A stretch of DNA of 64,000 nt, taken from positions 22,357-86,356 of the forward strand of contig NZ_JAUCGJ010000007.1 in the NCBI RefSeq assembly GCF_030378065.1, read 5' to 3'. Position 1 is the first letter of the stretch. Each line of letters starts with the position of its first letter. The stretch comes from Candidatus Venteria ishoeyi. Lineage in GTDB: Bacteria; Pseudomonadota; Gammaproteobacteria; Beggiatoales; Beggiatoaceae. The notes beneath the pieces are model-generated. The model searched no databases and was not told the origin of the DNA. It was given only the letters and a program-made list of their open reading frames with translations. This document shows, piece after piece, positions 44,970 through 54,427 of this stretch. The translations under genes were made by a program, and so were the position numbers.

Positions 44970-47435
44970 ATGTCAAAGCCGCTTTCTGCACCTGTTCCAG
45001 TTTCTACGCCTGTTACTGCCAAGGATCTGGATGCCTTATTACACTTTTATCTAAATTATGTTGCCGGTATTCGTCCTGCGCAAGCTTCAAAACATGATAT
45101 TTGTAATGCGCTGTCATTGGCTATACGTAATCATCTGATCGATAATCAGTTTGTAACCGAGGATCGTTACCAGAAAGCAGACAGTAAGCGGATGTATTAC
45201 CTGTCCATGGAATTTTTAATCGGGCGTTTGCTGGCAAGCAATTTACACAGCCTCGGATTAGAAAAACTGGCTCAGGAAGTGCTGCAAAAATACGGCGTGA
45301 CTTTGCAAGACATTGAAGAAGCAGAACCTGACGCTGCGTTGGGTAATGGCGGCTTGGGTCGGTTAGCGGCCTGCTTCCTGGATTCCCTGGCCTCCCTGGA
45401 TATGCCCGGATTTGGTTACGGTATTAACTATGAATATGGTTTATTCAAACAACATATTGATCATGGTTATCAGCGGGAAAGTCCTGATCATTGGCTGCAT
45501 GAGGATGCACCCTGGCTGATAGAACGCAGCGAAGCAACTTGTAATGTGCCTTTATACGGACATATTGATCACAACCGTAAGTGTAATAATGGCTTTGGCC
45601 CCTGGGTGGACTGGCAGACAATCGTTGGCGTACCGTTTGATATTCCCGTGGTGGGGTATGGTGGGCGTACTGTCAATTATCTGCGTTTATATTCCGCACG
45701 CTCTTCCAATGAGTTTGATATTCAGATTTTTAATGGCGGCGATTACATCAAAGCGGTGGAAGAGAAAATTTATTCTGAAAAAATCACCAAAGTCTTATAT
45801 CCGTCAGACTCCTGTTGGGGCGGTAAAGAACTACGCCTGATTCAGGAATACTTTCTGGTTTCCTGCGCGATTCGTGACATTCTTAACCGTCATCTGGAAC
45901 AAAATAATAGCCTGGATAATCTGGCGGACAAAACAGCCATTCAATTAAATGACACTCACCCGTCTTTAAGCGTGGCAGAACTGATGCGCGTGTTAATGGA
46001 TGAATATGGTTATGAGTGGAAAGATGCCTGGGAAACCACGCAAGCCTGTTGCGCTTATACCAACCATACCTTATTACCGGAAGCCCTGGAAAAATGGCCG
46101 GTCGCCTTATTACAGCATGTATTACCCCGCCATCTGGAATTGATTTATGAAATCAATCGCCGTTTCCTGATGGAAGTTGAGGCCTTTTGGCCCGGTGATG
46201 AAAACCGCCAACGCATTCTGTCTTTATTTGAAGAAAGTCATGAAAAACAAGTGCGTATGGCGCACTTGGCGATAGTTGGCAGTCATTCGGTTAATGGTGT
46301 TGCCGCTTTGCATTCAAAACTGGTGCAAACCCGTCTGGTACCGGACTTTTTTGCACTGTATCCTGAGCGTTTTAACAATAAAACCAATGGCGTTACGCCA
46401 CGTCGCTGGATAGTGCAATCCAATCCCTCCTTAACTCATTTATTTAATGACACCATTGGCACGGATTGGGTATTGGATTTAAGCCAGTTGAAAAAACTGG
46501 AACAATACGCCGATGATGCCGCTTTTCAGCGAGCCTTTGCCCAGGCCAAACTGGATAATAAAGAACGCCTGGCACAAGTGGTGCGCGAGCAATCCGGCAT
46601 TATGTTAAACCCCGCATCCATGTTTGATGTGCAGGTCAAGCGGATTCATGAATATAAACGCCAGTTACTGAACATCTTACGGGTGATTCATGAATATCTG
46701 CGTATTGTAGAAGATGGCAAAACCCCAGAAGTTGCCAAAACCTGTATTTTTGCCGGTAAAGCCGCACCGGGTTATGTTATGGCAAAACTGATCATTAAAT
46801 TGATCAACAGCGTTGCCGAGGTGGTAAATCACGATCCTGTCGTTGGCGGCATGTTAAAAGTGGCCTTTATTCCTGATTATAAAGTCTCTCTGGCGGAAAA
46901 AATCATTCCTGCCGCCAATCTCAGCGAGCAGATTTCAACGGCGGGTACGGAAGCTTCCGGTACTGGCAACATGAAATTCTCCATGAATGGCGCTTTAACG
47001 GTGGGTACGCTAGATGGTGCCAATGTTGAAATTCTGGAAGAAGTGGGCCAGGAAAATATTTATATTTTTGGCCTGAGCACTGAAGAAGTGGAACAAATGC
47101 GCCTGCAAAACAGCTATATATCTAAAGAATATTATCAAAGTAGCCCGGCAATTAAACGCATATTGGACAGCCTGGTAGATAATCGCTTCTGCCGTGGTGA
47201 ACCCGGTATTTTCAACCCAATTTTTGATATGTTGTTAGATGGCGGTGATTACTTTTATCATCTGGCCGATCTGGAATCCTATATTGCAATTCATCAACAG
47301 ATTGATGAAGAGTTCATGCAAGAAGATTTATGGACACGTAAAGCGATTCTGAATACGGCAAGAATGGGGAAATTCTCCAGTGATCGCACAATTTTGGAAT
47401 ATGCGCGGGATATCTGGGGGATTCAATCGGCTTAA
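44970..47435 (+). CDS. glgP: Glycogen phosphorylase
   Basis: An 821-residue PLP-dependent GT35 enzyme releasing glucose-1-phosphate from glycogen. Blocks include YYLSMEFLIGR, ALGNGGLGRLAACFLDS, QLNDTHPS, TNHTLLPEALEKW, NGVTPRRW and the PLP-Lys motif TGNMKFSMNGALTVGT. Length is standard. AGAAGGA lies about 12 bp upstream of the ATG. It stands alone, far from glgA. A 76-bp repeat follows 4 bp after the stop. Confidence 0.97.
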   Translation: MSKPLSAPVPVSTPVTAKDLDALLHFYLNYVAGIRPAQASKHDICNALSLAIRNHLIDNQFVTEDRYQKADSKRMYYLSMEFLIGRLLASNLHSLGLEKLAQEVLQKYGVTLQDIEEAEPDAALGNGGLGRLAACFLDSLASLDMPGFGYGINYEYGLFKQHIDHGYQRESPDHWLHEDAPWLIERSEATCNVPLYGHIDHNRKCNNGFGPWVDWQTIVGVPFDIPVVGYGGRTVNYLRLYSARSSNEFDIQIFNGGDYIKAVEEKIYSEKITKVLYPSDSCWGGKELRLIQEYFLVSCAIRDILNRHLEQNNSLDNLADKTAIQLNDTHPSLSVAELMRVLMDEYGYEWKDAWETTQACCAYTNHTLLPEALEKWPVALLQHVLPRHLELIYEINRRFLMEVEAFWPGDENRQRILSLFEESHEKQVRMAHLAIVGSHSVNGVAALHSKLVQTRLVPDFFALYPERFNNKTNGVTPRRWIVQSNPSLTHLFNDTIGTDWVLDLSQLKKLEQYADDAAFQRAFAQAKLDNKERLAQVVREQSGIMLNPASMFDVQVKRIHEYKRQLLNILRVIHEYLRIVEDGKTPEVAKTCIFAGKAAPGYVMAKLIIKLINSVAEVVNHDPVVGGMLKVAFIPDYKVSLAEKIIPAANLSEQISTAGTEASGTGNMKFSMNGALTVGTLDGANVEILEEVGQENIYIFGLSTEEVEQMRLQNSYISKEYYQSSPAIKRILDSLVDNRFCRGEPGIFNPIFDMLLDGGDYFYHLADLESYIAIHQQIDEEFMQEDLWTRKAILNTARMGKFSSDRTILEYARDIWGIQSA

Positions 47436-47439
47436 CCGA

Positions 47440-47516
47440 TCTGAATTCGGAGCAAGCTTTTTTCAGCACTTATGGCGCTGAAAAAAAGCTTCCTCCTCAC
47501 GCTAAGTTATTGATAA
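47440..47516 (+). repeat. 76-bp family repeat after glgP
   Basis: TCTGAATTCGGAGCAAGC, stem TTTTTTCAGC / GCTGAAAAAAA around ACTTATGGC, then GCTTCCTCCTCACGCTAAG and TTATTGATA. The long stem with a terminal A/U run could also terminate glgP. Confidence 0.78.
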
Positions 47517-47693
47517 TCTGTGCCGAGTTTGATTATTGTTCTTAAAAAAGCTTATAGGGTATTTGTTATTGTTATATGACACCTGTTATTTTTATGTAAC
47601 ATCTATTAGTAAATGACTAAAATTCAATATACAATCGCTGGTTAAAATAATAAAAATACCCATAAGTACTCTGTAAAAACTGAGAAACCAGGC

Positions 47694-50027
47694 ATGAATA
47701 AACCCATATTGTTATTGTTTAGCCTCTTGTTCAGTGCCACCTTACAAGCGGCATCACCCTCAAAGACGCTATCTGTCACCTTTACCGGTAAAGAAACCAT
47801 TCGCCAGTTAGCGCAAAAACATCTGCATAACCCTGATCTCTGGGCGGATATTCTACATGCCAATCAATTGCAGGCAGTTCATGAATTAAAGCCGGGTACC
47901 GCCTTAAAAATACCGGTTTCTTTAATTTTAAACGTGGATAAAGGTTTTAAGCAATCTCAGAAAACCATTCATCAGGCAGCCGCACTGGGCGCTAAAATTT
48001 TAGCTAAAAAAGCCTTTAATTGCGCCATTGATCAACAAAATCTGGCAGTAGACGCGCGCCAGGCCGGACTTTGGCAAAAATCCTTAAATCATATCAATGC
48101 AGCAGATAAAGAAGCAAAACAAGCCTTATCAGAAACCCAGAAAAAGCGTAATGAGCCAGTACAGGCGGTTTTGGAAAGCTTGGATGGCGATGTCCAACAA
48201 CGTAAAATCAATACTTTTTATTGGAAAAAAGCCATCCCCAAACAGGTACTGGATGAACAGGAAAAGTTGCGCACACTTAATGCCTCCCATGCCTTAATTC
48301 GGTTCCGCGATGACAGCAAACTGCACTTATCTGAAAATACCCAGATTGTGATACAGAAAATGCGTCAAGATCGCCTAAGCAAGCAAGATAATACTGGCGT
48401 GTTACTGAATAAAGGGGATTTACATGCCTTATTGGGCGGCACACCAAACCATAAGCAATTTAATCTTGAGGTTAAAGGCGTTAGGACAGAGATTAAATCA
48501 AAAGATTTCTGGATAGATAAACGTGGAAAAACTGCGCGTTTTGCCAATTATGAGGGCGAAATTGCACTATCTTCCGGTGGTCACACGGTCAGGTTAAAAA
48601 GTAATCAGGGCGCAGTGGTTAAAGAAAACCAACAACCTTCTGCAATCAAAGAACTATTACCAGCCCCCTTATTAAGTGAACCTGCAAATTACGCAACCTT
48701 ATATGCCAGCAAACGCAGCAAGCAAGGTTTATCATTTAGCTGGAAAGAACAGCCTGAAGCACGGAATTATTGGTTGGAAATTGCCAAAGATCAGGGCTTT
48801 GAACATTTAATTCTGGATAAAAAAAACCTGCGTAGCACATATTTTATACTGCCTTTTCCCGATAATGGTTTATATTATTGGCGGGTTGCAAGCATTGATA
48901 GCGATAGTTTACCCAGCCCCAAAAGCAAGGTGCGCTTATTTAAAATGTTACACGATGAGCAGCCGCCTTATCTGGTTATCCAGCAACCGGCAGATAAAGT
49001 CATTGTGCGCCAGGATAGCATTACCGTATCCGGGAAAACCGAACAACAAGTCGAACTGCGCTTTAATAACAAGTTGTTAGCATATGCAGAAGATGGTCAG
49101 TTTCAATTGCAATTAGCACTACAAGAAGGTGATAACCAGATTACTTTAACCGCGATTGATCCGGCGGGTAATCAAACTGAATTGTCGCGCTCAATTTCTT
49201 ATTTACCCGATCAAAAACAAGCGATTCAATACGATTCACAATTAACGCACCGGCCCGATACAGACGTGGTACATTTGCTGACCAACCGCGATTTATTTAC
49301 GCTGCGCGGACACACTGCACCAAATCTCAAAATTGAGCTAAAAACAGAACAAGGGAAAAACTTTAAAACAATCAGTGATAAACAAGGTGCTTTCCAACTG
49401 AATTTACCCCTGCAAGAAGGTGTACAGGCATTTACAGTTTATCTTACCCAGAACAGTGGTTTTCAAAACCAAAAGCGTTTATTGATTGAACGTGATCAGC
49501 AACCACCTGAAATCACTTTACAGCCCTTGCCAAGCAGCACGCGCCAAGCACAGCTATTAATCGAAGGTGAGGTTCAGGATGCAACGCAACTGCATATCAA
49601 TGCTAAAGCCGTGGTTTTACAGACCGGGCGATTCAAGCATACACTACATTTGCAACAAGGCAATAATGCATTGCAATTAACTGCCAAAGATCTGGCGGGT
49701 AATAGTCGGCTGTGGCAAAAAAATATTATACTGGATCAAAATCCACCACAATTATTAAAGCATCACTTTTCAAAAAAATACGTCAAAGGTGGTGATGTAG
49801 TGCAATTGCATGTACAGGTTAAAGATGACAGCGGCATGAAGTCAGGTGCGACTTATCAGGTGCGGGTGGGTAAACAATTATTATCGGGTTATGTACGTCT
49901 GTGTCCTGATAAAACCTGCTACCAGGGTAAGGTTGTCGTTCCACTACATAATCAGGGACGCATTAAACTGGAAAGCCTGCAACTGGAAGATTATCTGGGT
50001 AACCGGAAAAATTATCGCTTTAATTAA
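47694..50027 (+). CDS. LysM / FecR / bacterial Ig-like envelope protein
   Basis: A 777-residue protein with signal peptide (about 1-19, ending LQA), a LysM-like region (about 28-80: ETIRQLAQKHLHNPDLW...LKPGTALKIP), a helical segment, a FecR-type domain (about 155-310), a fibronectin-like FSWKEQPEARNYWLEIA segment, then several Ig-like repeats marked by ITVSGKTEQ and GDNQITLTAIDPAGNQ motifs. It probably binds peptidoglycan and presents Ig modules in the envelope. It resembles LysM/FecR proteins often found beside adenylate-cyclase or CHASE2 sensors, but no such gene is adjacent here. It ends at a Rho-independent terminator. Confidence 0.82.
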   Translation: MNKPILLLFSLLFSATLQAASPSKTLSVTFTGKETIRQLAQKHLHNPDLWADILHANQLQAVHELKPGTALKIPVSLILNVDKGFKQSQKTIHQAAALGAKILAKKAFNCAIDQQNLAVDARQAGLWQKSLNHINAADKEAKQALSETQKKRNEPVQAVLESLDGDVQQRKINTFYWKKAIPKQVLDEQEKLRTLNASHALIRFRDDSKLHLSENTQIVIQKMRQDRLSKQDNTGVLLNKGDLHALLGGTPNHKQFNLEVKGVRTEIKSKDFWIDKRGKTARFANYEGEIALSSGGHTVRLKSNQGAVVKENQQPSAIKELLPAPLLSEPANYATLYASKRSKQGLSFSWKEQPEARNYWLEIAKDQGFEHLILDKKNLRSTYFILPFPDNGLYYWRVASIDSDSLPSPKSKVRLFKMLHDEQPPYLVIQQPADKVIVRQDSITVSGKTEQQVELRFNNKLLAYAEDGQFQLQLALQEGDNQITLTAIDPAGNQTELSRSISYLPDQKQAIQYDSQLTHRPDTDVVHLLTNRDLFTLRGHTAPNLKIELKTEQGKNFKTISDKQGAFQLNLPLQEGVQAFTVYLTQNSGFQNQKRLLIERDQQPPEITLQPLPSSTRQAQLLIEGEVQDATQLHINAKAVVLQTGRFKHTLHLQQGNNALQLTAKDLAGNSRLWQKNIILDQNPPQLLKHHFSKKYVKGGDVVQLHVQVKDDSGMKSGATYQVRVGKQLLSGYVRLCPDKTCYQGKVVVPLHNQGRIKLESLQLEDYLGNRKNYRFN

Positions 50028-50084
50028 GAAATGGTCAGTAAATAACTAACCTGAATTCGGTGAAAATGGTTTTCAGTACTTTAT

Positions 50085-50118
50085 CCTGCAAGTTTTAGAA
50101 AAATTTGCAGGTTTTTTT
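50085..50118 (+). terminator. Rho-independent terminator
   Basis: Stem CCTGCAA / TTGCAGG with a 13-nt AT-rich loop, followed by seven T. It lies 58 bp after the stop at 50027, inside a broken copy of the 76-bp repeat (CCTGAATTCGG at 50050, then TTTTCAGTAC). Confidence 0.8.
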
Positions 50119-50255
50119 ATGTCTGGAAGAAATATACTTCAGCTTTTTTTAATAATGATATTTTCCTGCCTGTGAAATCTCTTTATACTCTAAGCAACCT
50201 GAGTTATTGATAGATAGAATTCAGGTTAATTTGGAATTTCTACAGGCCACTTATC

Positions 50256-53200
50256 ATGCAATTGTTTAAATATTTCTTATTCTGTCTTGCCTTTGTTTCA
50301 GGCTCCAGCCTGGCAACGCAACTGGATTACCAGATTCGCACCTGGGCAGGCGATGGCAACGCTGCTTTTGCCGGTGAACAGGAAGCGGCAGTTTACGCCA
50401 GTCTCAACATGCCAACCGGGATTGCTGCCAGCGTAGATGGCAGCGTGTATATCGCAGATCGTTCTAACCACCGGGTGCGTAAAATTTCCCCGCAAGGCAT
50501 TATCAGCACCTTCGCTGGTACCGGGCGTCCGGGTTTTTCTGGTGATGGCGGGGATGCCCGACAAGCGCAATTAAAAACCCCCGGTGGTATTGCGGTGGAT
50601 GATAATGGTACGCTGTATATTGCCGATACAGGTAATCATGTGATTCGTAAAATTACGCCACAAGGCATGATTGACACGGTTGCCGGTAGCGGCAAGGCGG
50701 GAGAGCGCGGCGATAAAGGCGCGGCAAGCCGCGCACAACTGCGCTCGCCGGAAGATGTGGCAGTGGACGGACAAGGTAATCTCTACATTGCTGACCGGGG
50801 CAATCACCGCATACGCAAAGTCAATAATGCAGGCATTATCACTTCTCTGGCAGGCACGACGGCAGGTTTTTCCGGTGATGGCGATAATGCACAGGCTGCG
50901 CGTTTAAAATATCCCTGGGGCCTTGCCGTTGATACGCAGGGTTTTGTCTATGTCGCTGATGCGGGTAATCACCGGATTCGCCGTATCAGCCCTGAGGGTA
51001 TGATTGAAACCATTGCCGGCAGCAGCGCGGGTTATGAGGGCGATGGTTTACCCGCAACCCAGGCCAAATTGAATCATCCGCAGGGTGTGAGCATTGATTT
51101 ACAGGGCAATGTATTTATTGCCGACTCTTACAATCAGCGGATTCGCCAGATTAACCATGATGGACGGATTTTCACCATTGCCGGTAGCAGCTTTACCGGC
51201 CTGAGCAATGGCACTTTTAGCGGGGATAATGAACTGGCAACCCGTGCGCGCCTGTTTTATCCGCAGGATATCAGCGTGGATGCCAGCGGCACCTTATATA
51301 TCGCTGATGCCAATAACCACCGCGTGCGTCAACTCAAGCCCAATCTCAAAACCTATCCACGTATGCAAACCATTGCGGGTAGTGGTCGCACGGGTAGCAA
51401 AGGCGGCGGTTTTAGCGGTGACAATGCCCCTGCTGCCCAGGCGCGTTTCAAAGTGCCTTCTCATCTGGTCTTTGATCGCCAGGGTAATCTATATATCACT
51501 GATGCCAGCAATCACCGGATTCGCAAAATCACCCCGGCAGGCGTGGTCAGCACGGTGGTGGGTAATGGTCAGGCCGGTGCGCTGGATGGTGATCCCTTAC
51601 AAGCCAGTTTGAATCAACCCACAGGTTTAGCCATAGATGACAAAGGCAACTTATATATTGGCGATACCGGCAATCATAAAATTCGTAAACTCGATGTAGA
51701 TGGGGAATTAAGCACCCTGGCAGGCACTGGGAAACGCGGCAATAAAGGTGATGACAGGGCCGCCATTCAAGCACGTTTAAATCAACCGCGAGGGCTGCAT
51801 GTGGCGCTGGATGGGACGGTGTATTTTGCCGACAGCGGTAATCACCAGATTCGCATGATAACACCAGAAGGTATTTTACGACGGGTTGCCGGTACCGGGC
51901 GTACTGGTTTTCGCGGTGATGGCGGCAACGCGCGTGCGGCGTGGCTGAATCAACCCAGCGATGTGATCAGTGATGAGCAAGGCAATTTGTATATTGCGGA
52001 TCGTAAAAATCAACGGGTGCGTACCGTAGATGGGCAAGGGCGCATTTATACGCTGGCGGGTAGTGGGCGCAAAGGGCCGACAGATGATGGTTTGCCTGCC
52101 AGCAAAACCCGCCTGCTGGAACCCTGGGGTCTAATTCTGGATGCCGAGGGGGCTTTGTATATTGCTGAATATAAGGCGGATCGGGTGCGTAAACTGGGTT
52201 TGGGTGGTGATTTAGCCACTGTTGCCGGTGCTGGCGCGCCTGGATTTGGTGGTGATGGCGGTACCGCCACTGCCGCACAATTACAAGGGCCGCGTGGCAT
52301 GGCTTTTGGCCCGGATGGGCATTTATATATTGCCGACAGCTATAATCACCGGATTCGTCAGGTCAATCTGGATGTTAAACCCACGCAAGTTGTGACGATC
52401 CCCCCACAAGAACCGCCTGCGCCTGAAGCAGATACTAAAGAAACGGAAACCAGCGAAAATACGGAAGTCTCTACTGAGCTGACAGACAATAAAGACGAAG
52501 CTGCTACCGGGACAACAGAAACCACTGACTCACTGCTACCCACCATGCCCGGTAAAATTCACTGCACAGGACTTCAGCGCCCTGACAGTTTGAATCTCTT
52601 AACTGAGTTTGAAAACCAATCCGTATTAAAACAAATCCATGCCCTGCCTGCGTTTTCCAGTGGAAGCTTAACGCTACGACAAACGCCGGAATATGGTTAT
52701 CTCTTATTAGAGCAAGGCGTGTTACGTTTAAGCGTACAGCCACTGAGCATCACAAAACGCGAGGCTGATGATGGTCTCAACCCCGGTTTATTAATCAATG
52801 CACAACAGGAAACCCGGATTGTGCTGGACAAGCTGGTGATTGATGCCCAGCCTGCAATGCAGGGATTATGCAAGCTGCAAGCCGCATTTGCCAGTCTCGC
52901 CCTGCCCAAATTAAGCGTAGACCCGCAGGGACAAATACAAGTGCGCCCAGCCATTGCCGGTGCCGACTGGTTCAGCCTGCGCCCCGACTGGATTGCAACG
53001 GCAATCGAACAGGTCGCGGTGCAACCGGGCTTATTATTTAGCCACACCCTGCTGGAAAACGGCTACCCCACGTTTTCTTTTGTTTTTATTGACCCCGAAG
53101 GGCAAAAGCGCCAGCAGTTTTTCCATCCCGCCCCAGCAGATGCCGCCGCCTTGCAACAAGCGGTTAAAAACCTCAGCTTTGAAGCCTTTGGCCCCATGCG

Positions 53201-53378
53201 TTTTGAATGGCAGAATAAAAGCTATCAGGGCTTTTTGCATTATCAGGTGCGTGTGGGCAAGAAAACCCATGATGCTAAATTACAGGTGCGTGACATGCCG
53301 GATCTTAATGGTGATGGAAAAAAAGATTTTATGCTGGTATATCCTGAGGGTTCGCAACAGTGGTTGTTTGCACAATAG
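50256..53378 (+). CDS. Secreted NHL-repeat double beta-propeller protein
   Basis: A 1040-residue protein with signal peptide (about 1-20). Twelve NHL repeats are visible, each with a xLYIADxxNHRIRKI-like strand followed by TIAGxGxxGFxGDG. They fall in two groups of six split near residue 365 (KPNLKTYPRMQ), suggesting two six-bladed propellers. A Thr/Glu/Pro-rich linker (about 710-760) leads to a C-terminal domain of about 270 residues ending in DLNGDGKKDF, a possible Ca2+-binding loop. NHL propellers usually mediate protein or carbohydrate contacts. Cell-surface location is inferred. The repeats give many spurious ORFs on both strands. Confidence 0.88.
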   Translation: MQLFKYFLFCLAFVSGSSLATQLDYQIRTWAGDGNAAFAGEQEAAVYASLNMPTGIAASVDGSVYIADRSNHRVRKISPQGIISTFAGTGRPGFSGDGGDARQAQLKTPGGIAVDDNGTLYIADTGNHVIRKITPQGMIDTVAGSGKAGERGDKGAASRAQLRSPEDVAVDGQGNLYIADRGNHRIRKVNNAGIITSLAGTTAGFSGDGDNAQAARLKYPWGLAVDTQGFVYVADAGNHRIRRISPEGMIETIAGSSAGYEGDGLPATQAKLNHPQGVSIDLQGNVFIADSYNQRIRQINHDGRIFTIAGSSFTGLSNGTFSGDNELATRARLFYPQDISVDASGTLYIADANNHRVRQLKPNLKTYPRMQTIAGSGRTGSKGGGFSGDNAPAAQARFKVPSHLVFDRQGNLYITDASNHRIRKITPAGVVSTVVGNGQAGALDGDPLQASLNQPTGLAIDDKGNLYIGDTGNHKIRKLDVDGELSTLAGTGKRGNKGDDRAAIQARLNQPRGLHVALDGTVYFADSGNHQIRMITPEGILRRVAGTGRTGFRGDGGNARAAWLNQPSDVISDEQGNLYIADRKNQRVRTVDGQGRIYTLAGSGRKGPTDDGLPASKTRLLEPWGLILDAEGALYIAEYKADRVRKLGLGGDLATVAGAGAPGFGGDGGTATAAQLQGPRGMAFGPDGHLYIADSYNHRIRQVNLDVKPTQVVTIPPQEPPAPEADTKETETSENTEVSTELTDNKDEAATGTTETTDSLLPTMPGKIHCTGLQRPDSLNLLTEFENQSVLKQIHALPAFSSGSLTLRQTPEYGYLLLEQGVLRLSVQPLSITKREADDGLNPGLLINAQQETRIVLDKLVIDAQPAMQGLCKLQAAFASLALPKLSVDPQGQIQVRPAIAGADWFSLRPDWIATAIEQVAVQPGLLFSHTLLENGYPTFSFVFIDPEGQKRQQFFHPAPADAAALQQAVKNLSFEAFGPMRFEWQNKSYQGFLHYQVRVGKKTHDAKLQVRDMPDLNGDGKKDFMLVYPEGSQQWLFAQ

Positions 53379-53433
53379 GTATTCCCTGGTTACCACGCTC
53401 TGCTTGGTAACGCCTGCCTTCGTTGGGAATGCG
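53378..53433. repeat. Nested palindrome with TGGTAAC arms
   Basis: GGTTACCA and TGGTAACC-like arms (53388-53395, 53405-53411) are nested inside GGTATTCCC and GGGAATGCG. The pattern CGTTCCCACGCTCTGCGTGGGAACG is a widespread intergenic repeat in gammaproteobacteria, and this looks like a diverged relative. It overlaps the last base of the NHL gene stop and separates it from the AT-rich aspartoacylase gene. Confidence 0.55.
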
Positions 53434-53465
53434 TACCTTACAGACTTCAACTTTACAGGAATATC

Positions 53466-54392
53466 ATGAAAATAAAAAATATCGCTATTGTTGGCGGCAC
53501 TCATGGAAATGAATATACAGGCGTTTATTTAATCAGAGAACTAAATAAAGCACAGTTTCAAAAAAAATGGGAAGGACTGAATATTGAGCTTCTGATAGGA
53601 AATCCTAAAGCATACGAAAAATGCGTCAGGTTTATCGATCATGATCTTAATCGCTCATTTACCAAAAAGAACCTCGCTGATTTTAGCTTATCAGGATATG
53701 AAGCCAATAGGGCTAAAGCTATTTGCCAAAAATTGGGGGGGAAAGATGATCCGAAAATGGATTTCATTATTGATATGCATACCACAACAAGTAATATGGG
53801 TGTATCAATTATCATTTCAGATAATAATGATTATAATTTTAAGTTGGCTGCATACATAAAAACCAAAATTCCTGAGTGCAAAATTCCTGAGTGCAATATT
53901 TATTACATGCCTGCTGCATCTTATGCTGATGATAATGAGCATTCATTCTTGATTTCAATGGCAGCATTCGGTTTTGCGATAGAAGTTGGTCCAATTGCAA
54001 ATGGCATTATCAGACATGATATTAATAAAAAAACAAAAAAGGTTATTCATGCCACACTTGATTTTATAAACCAAACAAATGCAGGTATTAATCCTGTTAT
54101 AAATGATACTGTAGAAGTTTTTAAGCACAGAAAAACAGTGGCATTCCCCAAAAATAAAGATAGTGATATTAGTGCAATTATTCATGAAAACCTTCAAGAT
54201 AATGATTATAAGCCATTGAAAAAAGGTGATTCTATTTTCTCTACTATGGAAGGGGAATGCATTGCTTATGATGAGGATGAAGAACTTTATCCGGTTTTTA
54301 TTAATGAAGCGGCCTATTATTATAAAAATATCGCCTTTTCATTGACAGAAAAAATAATGGTAAATACAAAAAACGGTTTAACTGAGAAATGA
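53466..54392 (+). CDS. Aspartoacylase / succinylglutamate desuccinylase-family zinc hydrolase
   Basis: A protein of 308 residues. Zinc and catalytic motifs: GGTHGNEYTG (His and Glu), DHDLNRSF (substrate Arg), IIDMHTTTSN (His) and FAIEVGPIANG (general-base Glu), as in N-acetylaspartate deacylases. It is cytoplasmic. Base composition is clearly more AT-rich than the neighbours (many AAA, AAT and ATT codons), and a 15-bp in-frame tandem duplication (53866-53880 and 53881-53895) encodes KIPEC twice. Both suggest recent acquisition. It lies between a nested palindrome and a half copy of the 76-bp repeat, with unrelated genes on each side. Confidence 0.87.
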   Translation: MKIKNIAIVGGTHGNEYTGVYLIRELNKAQFQKKWEGLNIELLIGNPKAYEKCVRFIDHDLNRSFTKKNLADFSLSGYEANRAKAICQKLGGKDDPKMDFIIDMHTTTSNMGVSIIISDNNDYNFKLAAYIKTKIPECKIPECNIYYMPAASYADDNEHSFLISMAAFGFAIEVGPIANGIIRHDINKKTKKVIHATLDFINQTNAGINPVINDTVEVFKHRKTVAFPKNKDSDISAIIHENLQDNDYKPLKKGDSIFSTMEGECIAYDEDEELYPVFINEAAYYYKNIAFSLTEKIMVNTKNGLTEK

Positions 54393-54410
54393 AGCTTTTG
54401 CATAACGCCA
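54389..54410 (-). repeat. Half copy of the 76-bp repeat
   Basis: Read on the minus strand GGCGTTATGCAAAAGCTTC matches the left flank of the copies at 37260 and 19218. The hairpin and right flank are missing. It overlaps the aspartoacylase stop codon. Confidence 0.5.
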
Positions 54411-54427
54411 GTTAATGGTATACAACG

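Noticed and set aside
51967..52300. Minus-strand ORFs within the NHL gene
   Set aside because: Repetitive coding sequence creates open antisense frames rich in Pro and His; none has a ribosome site or recognisable domain.
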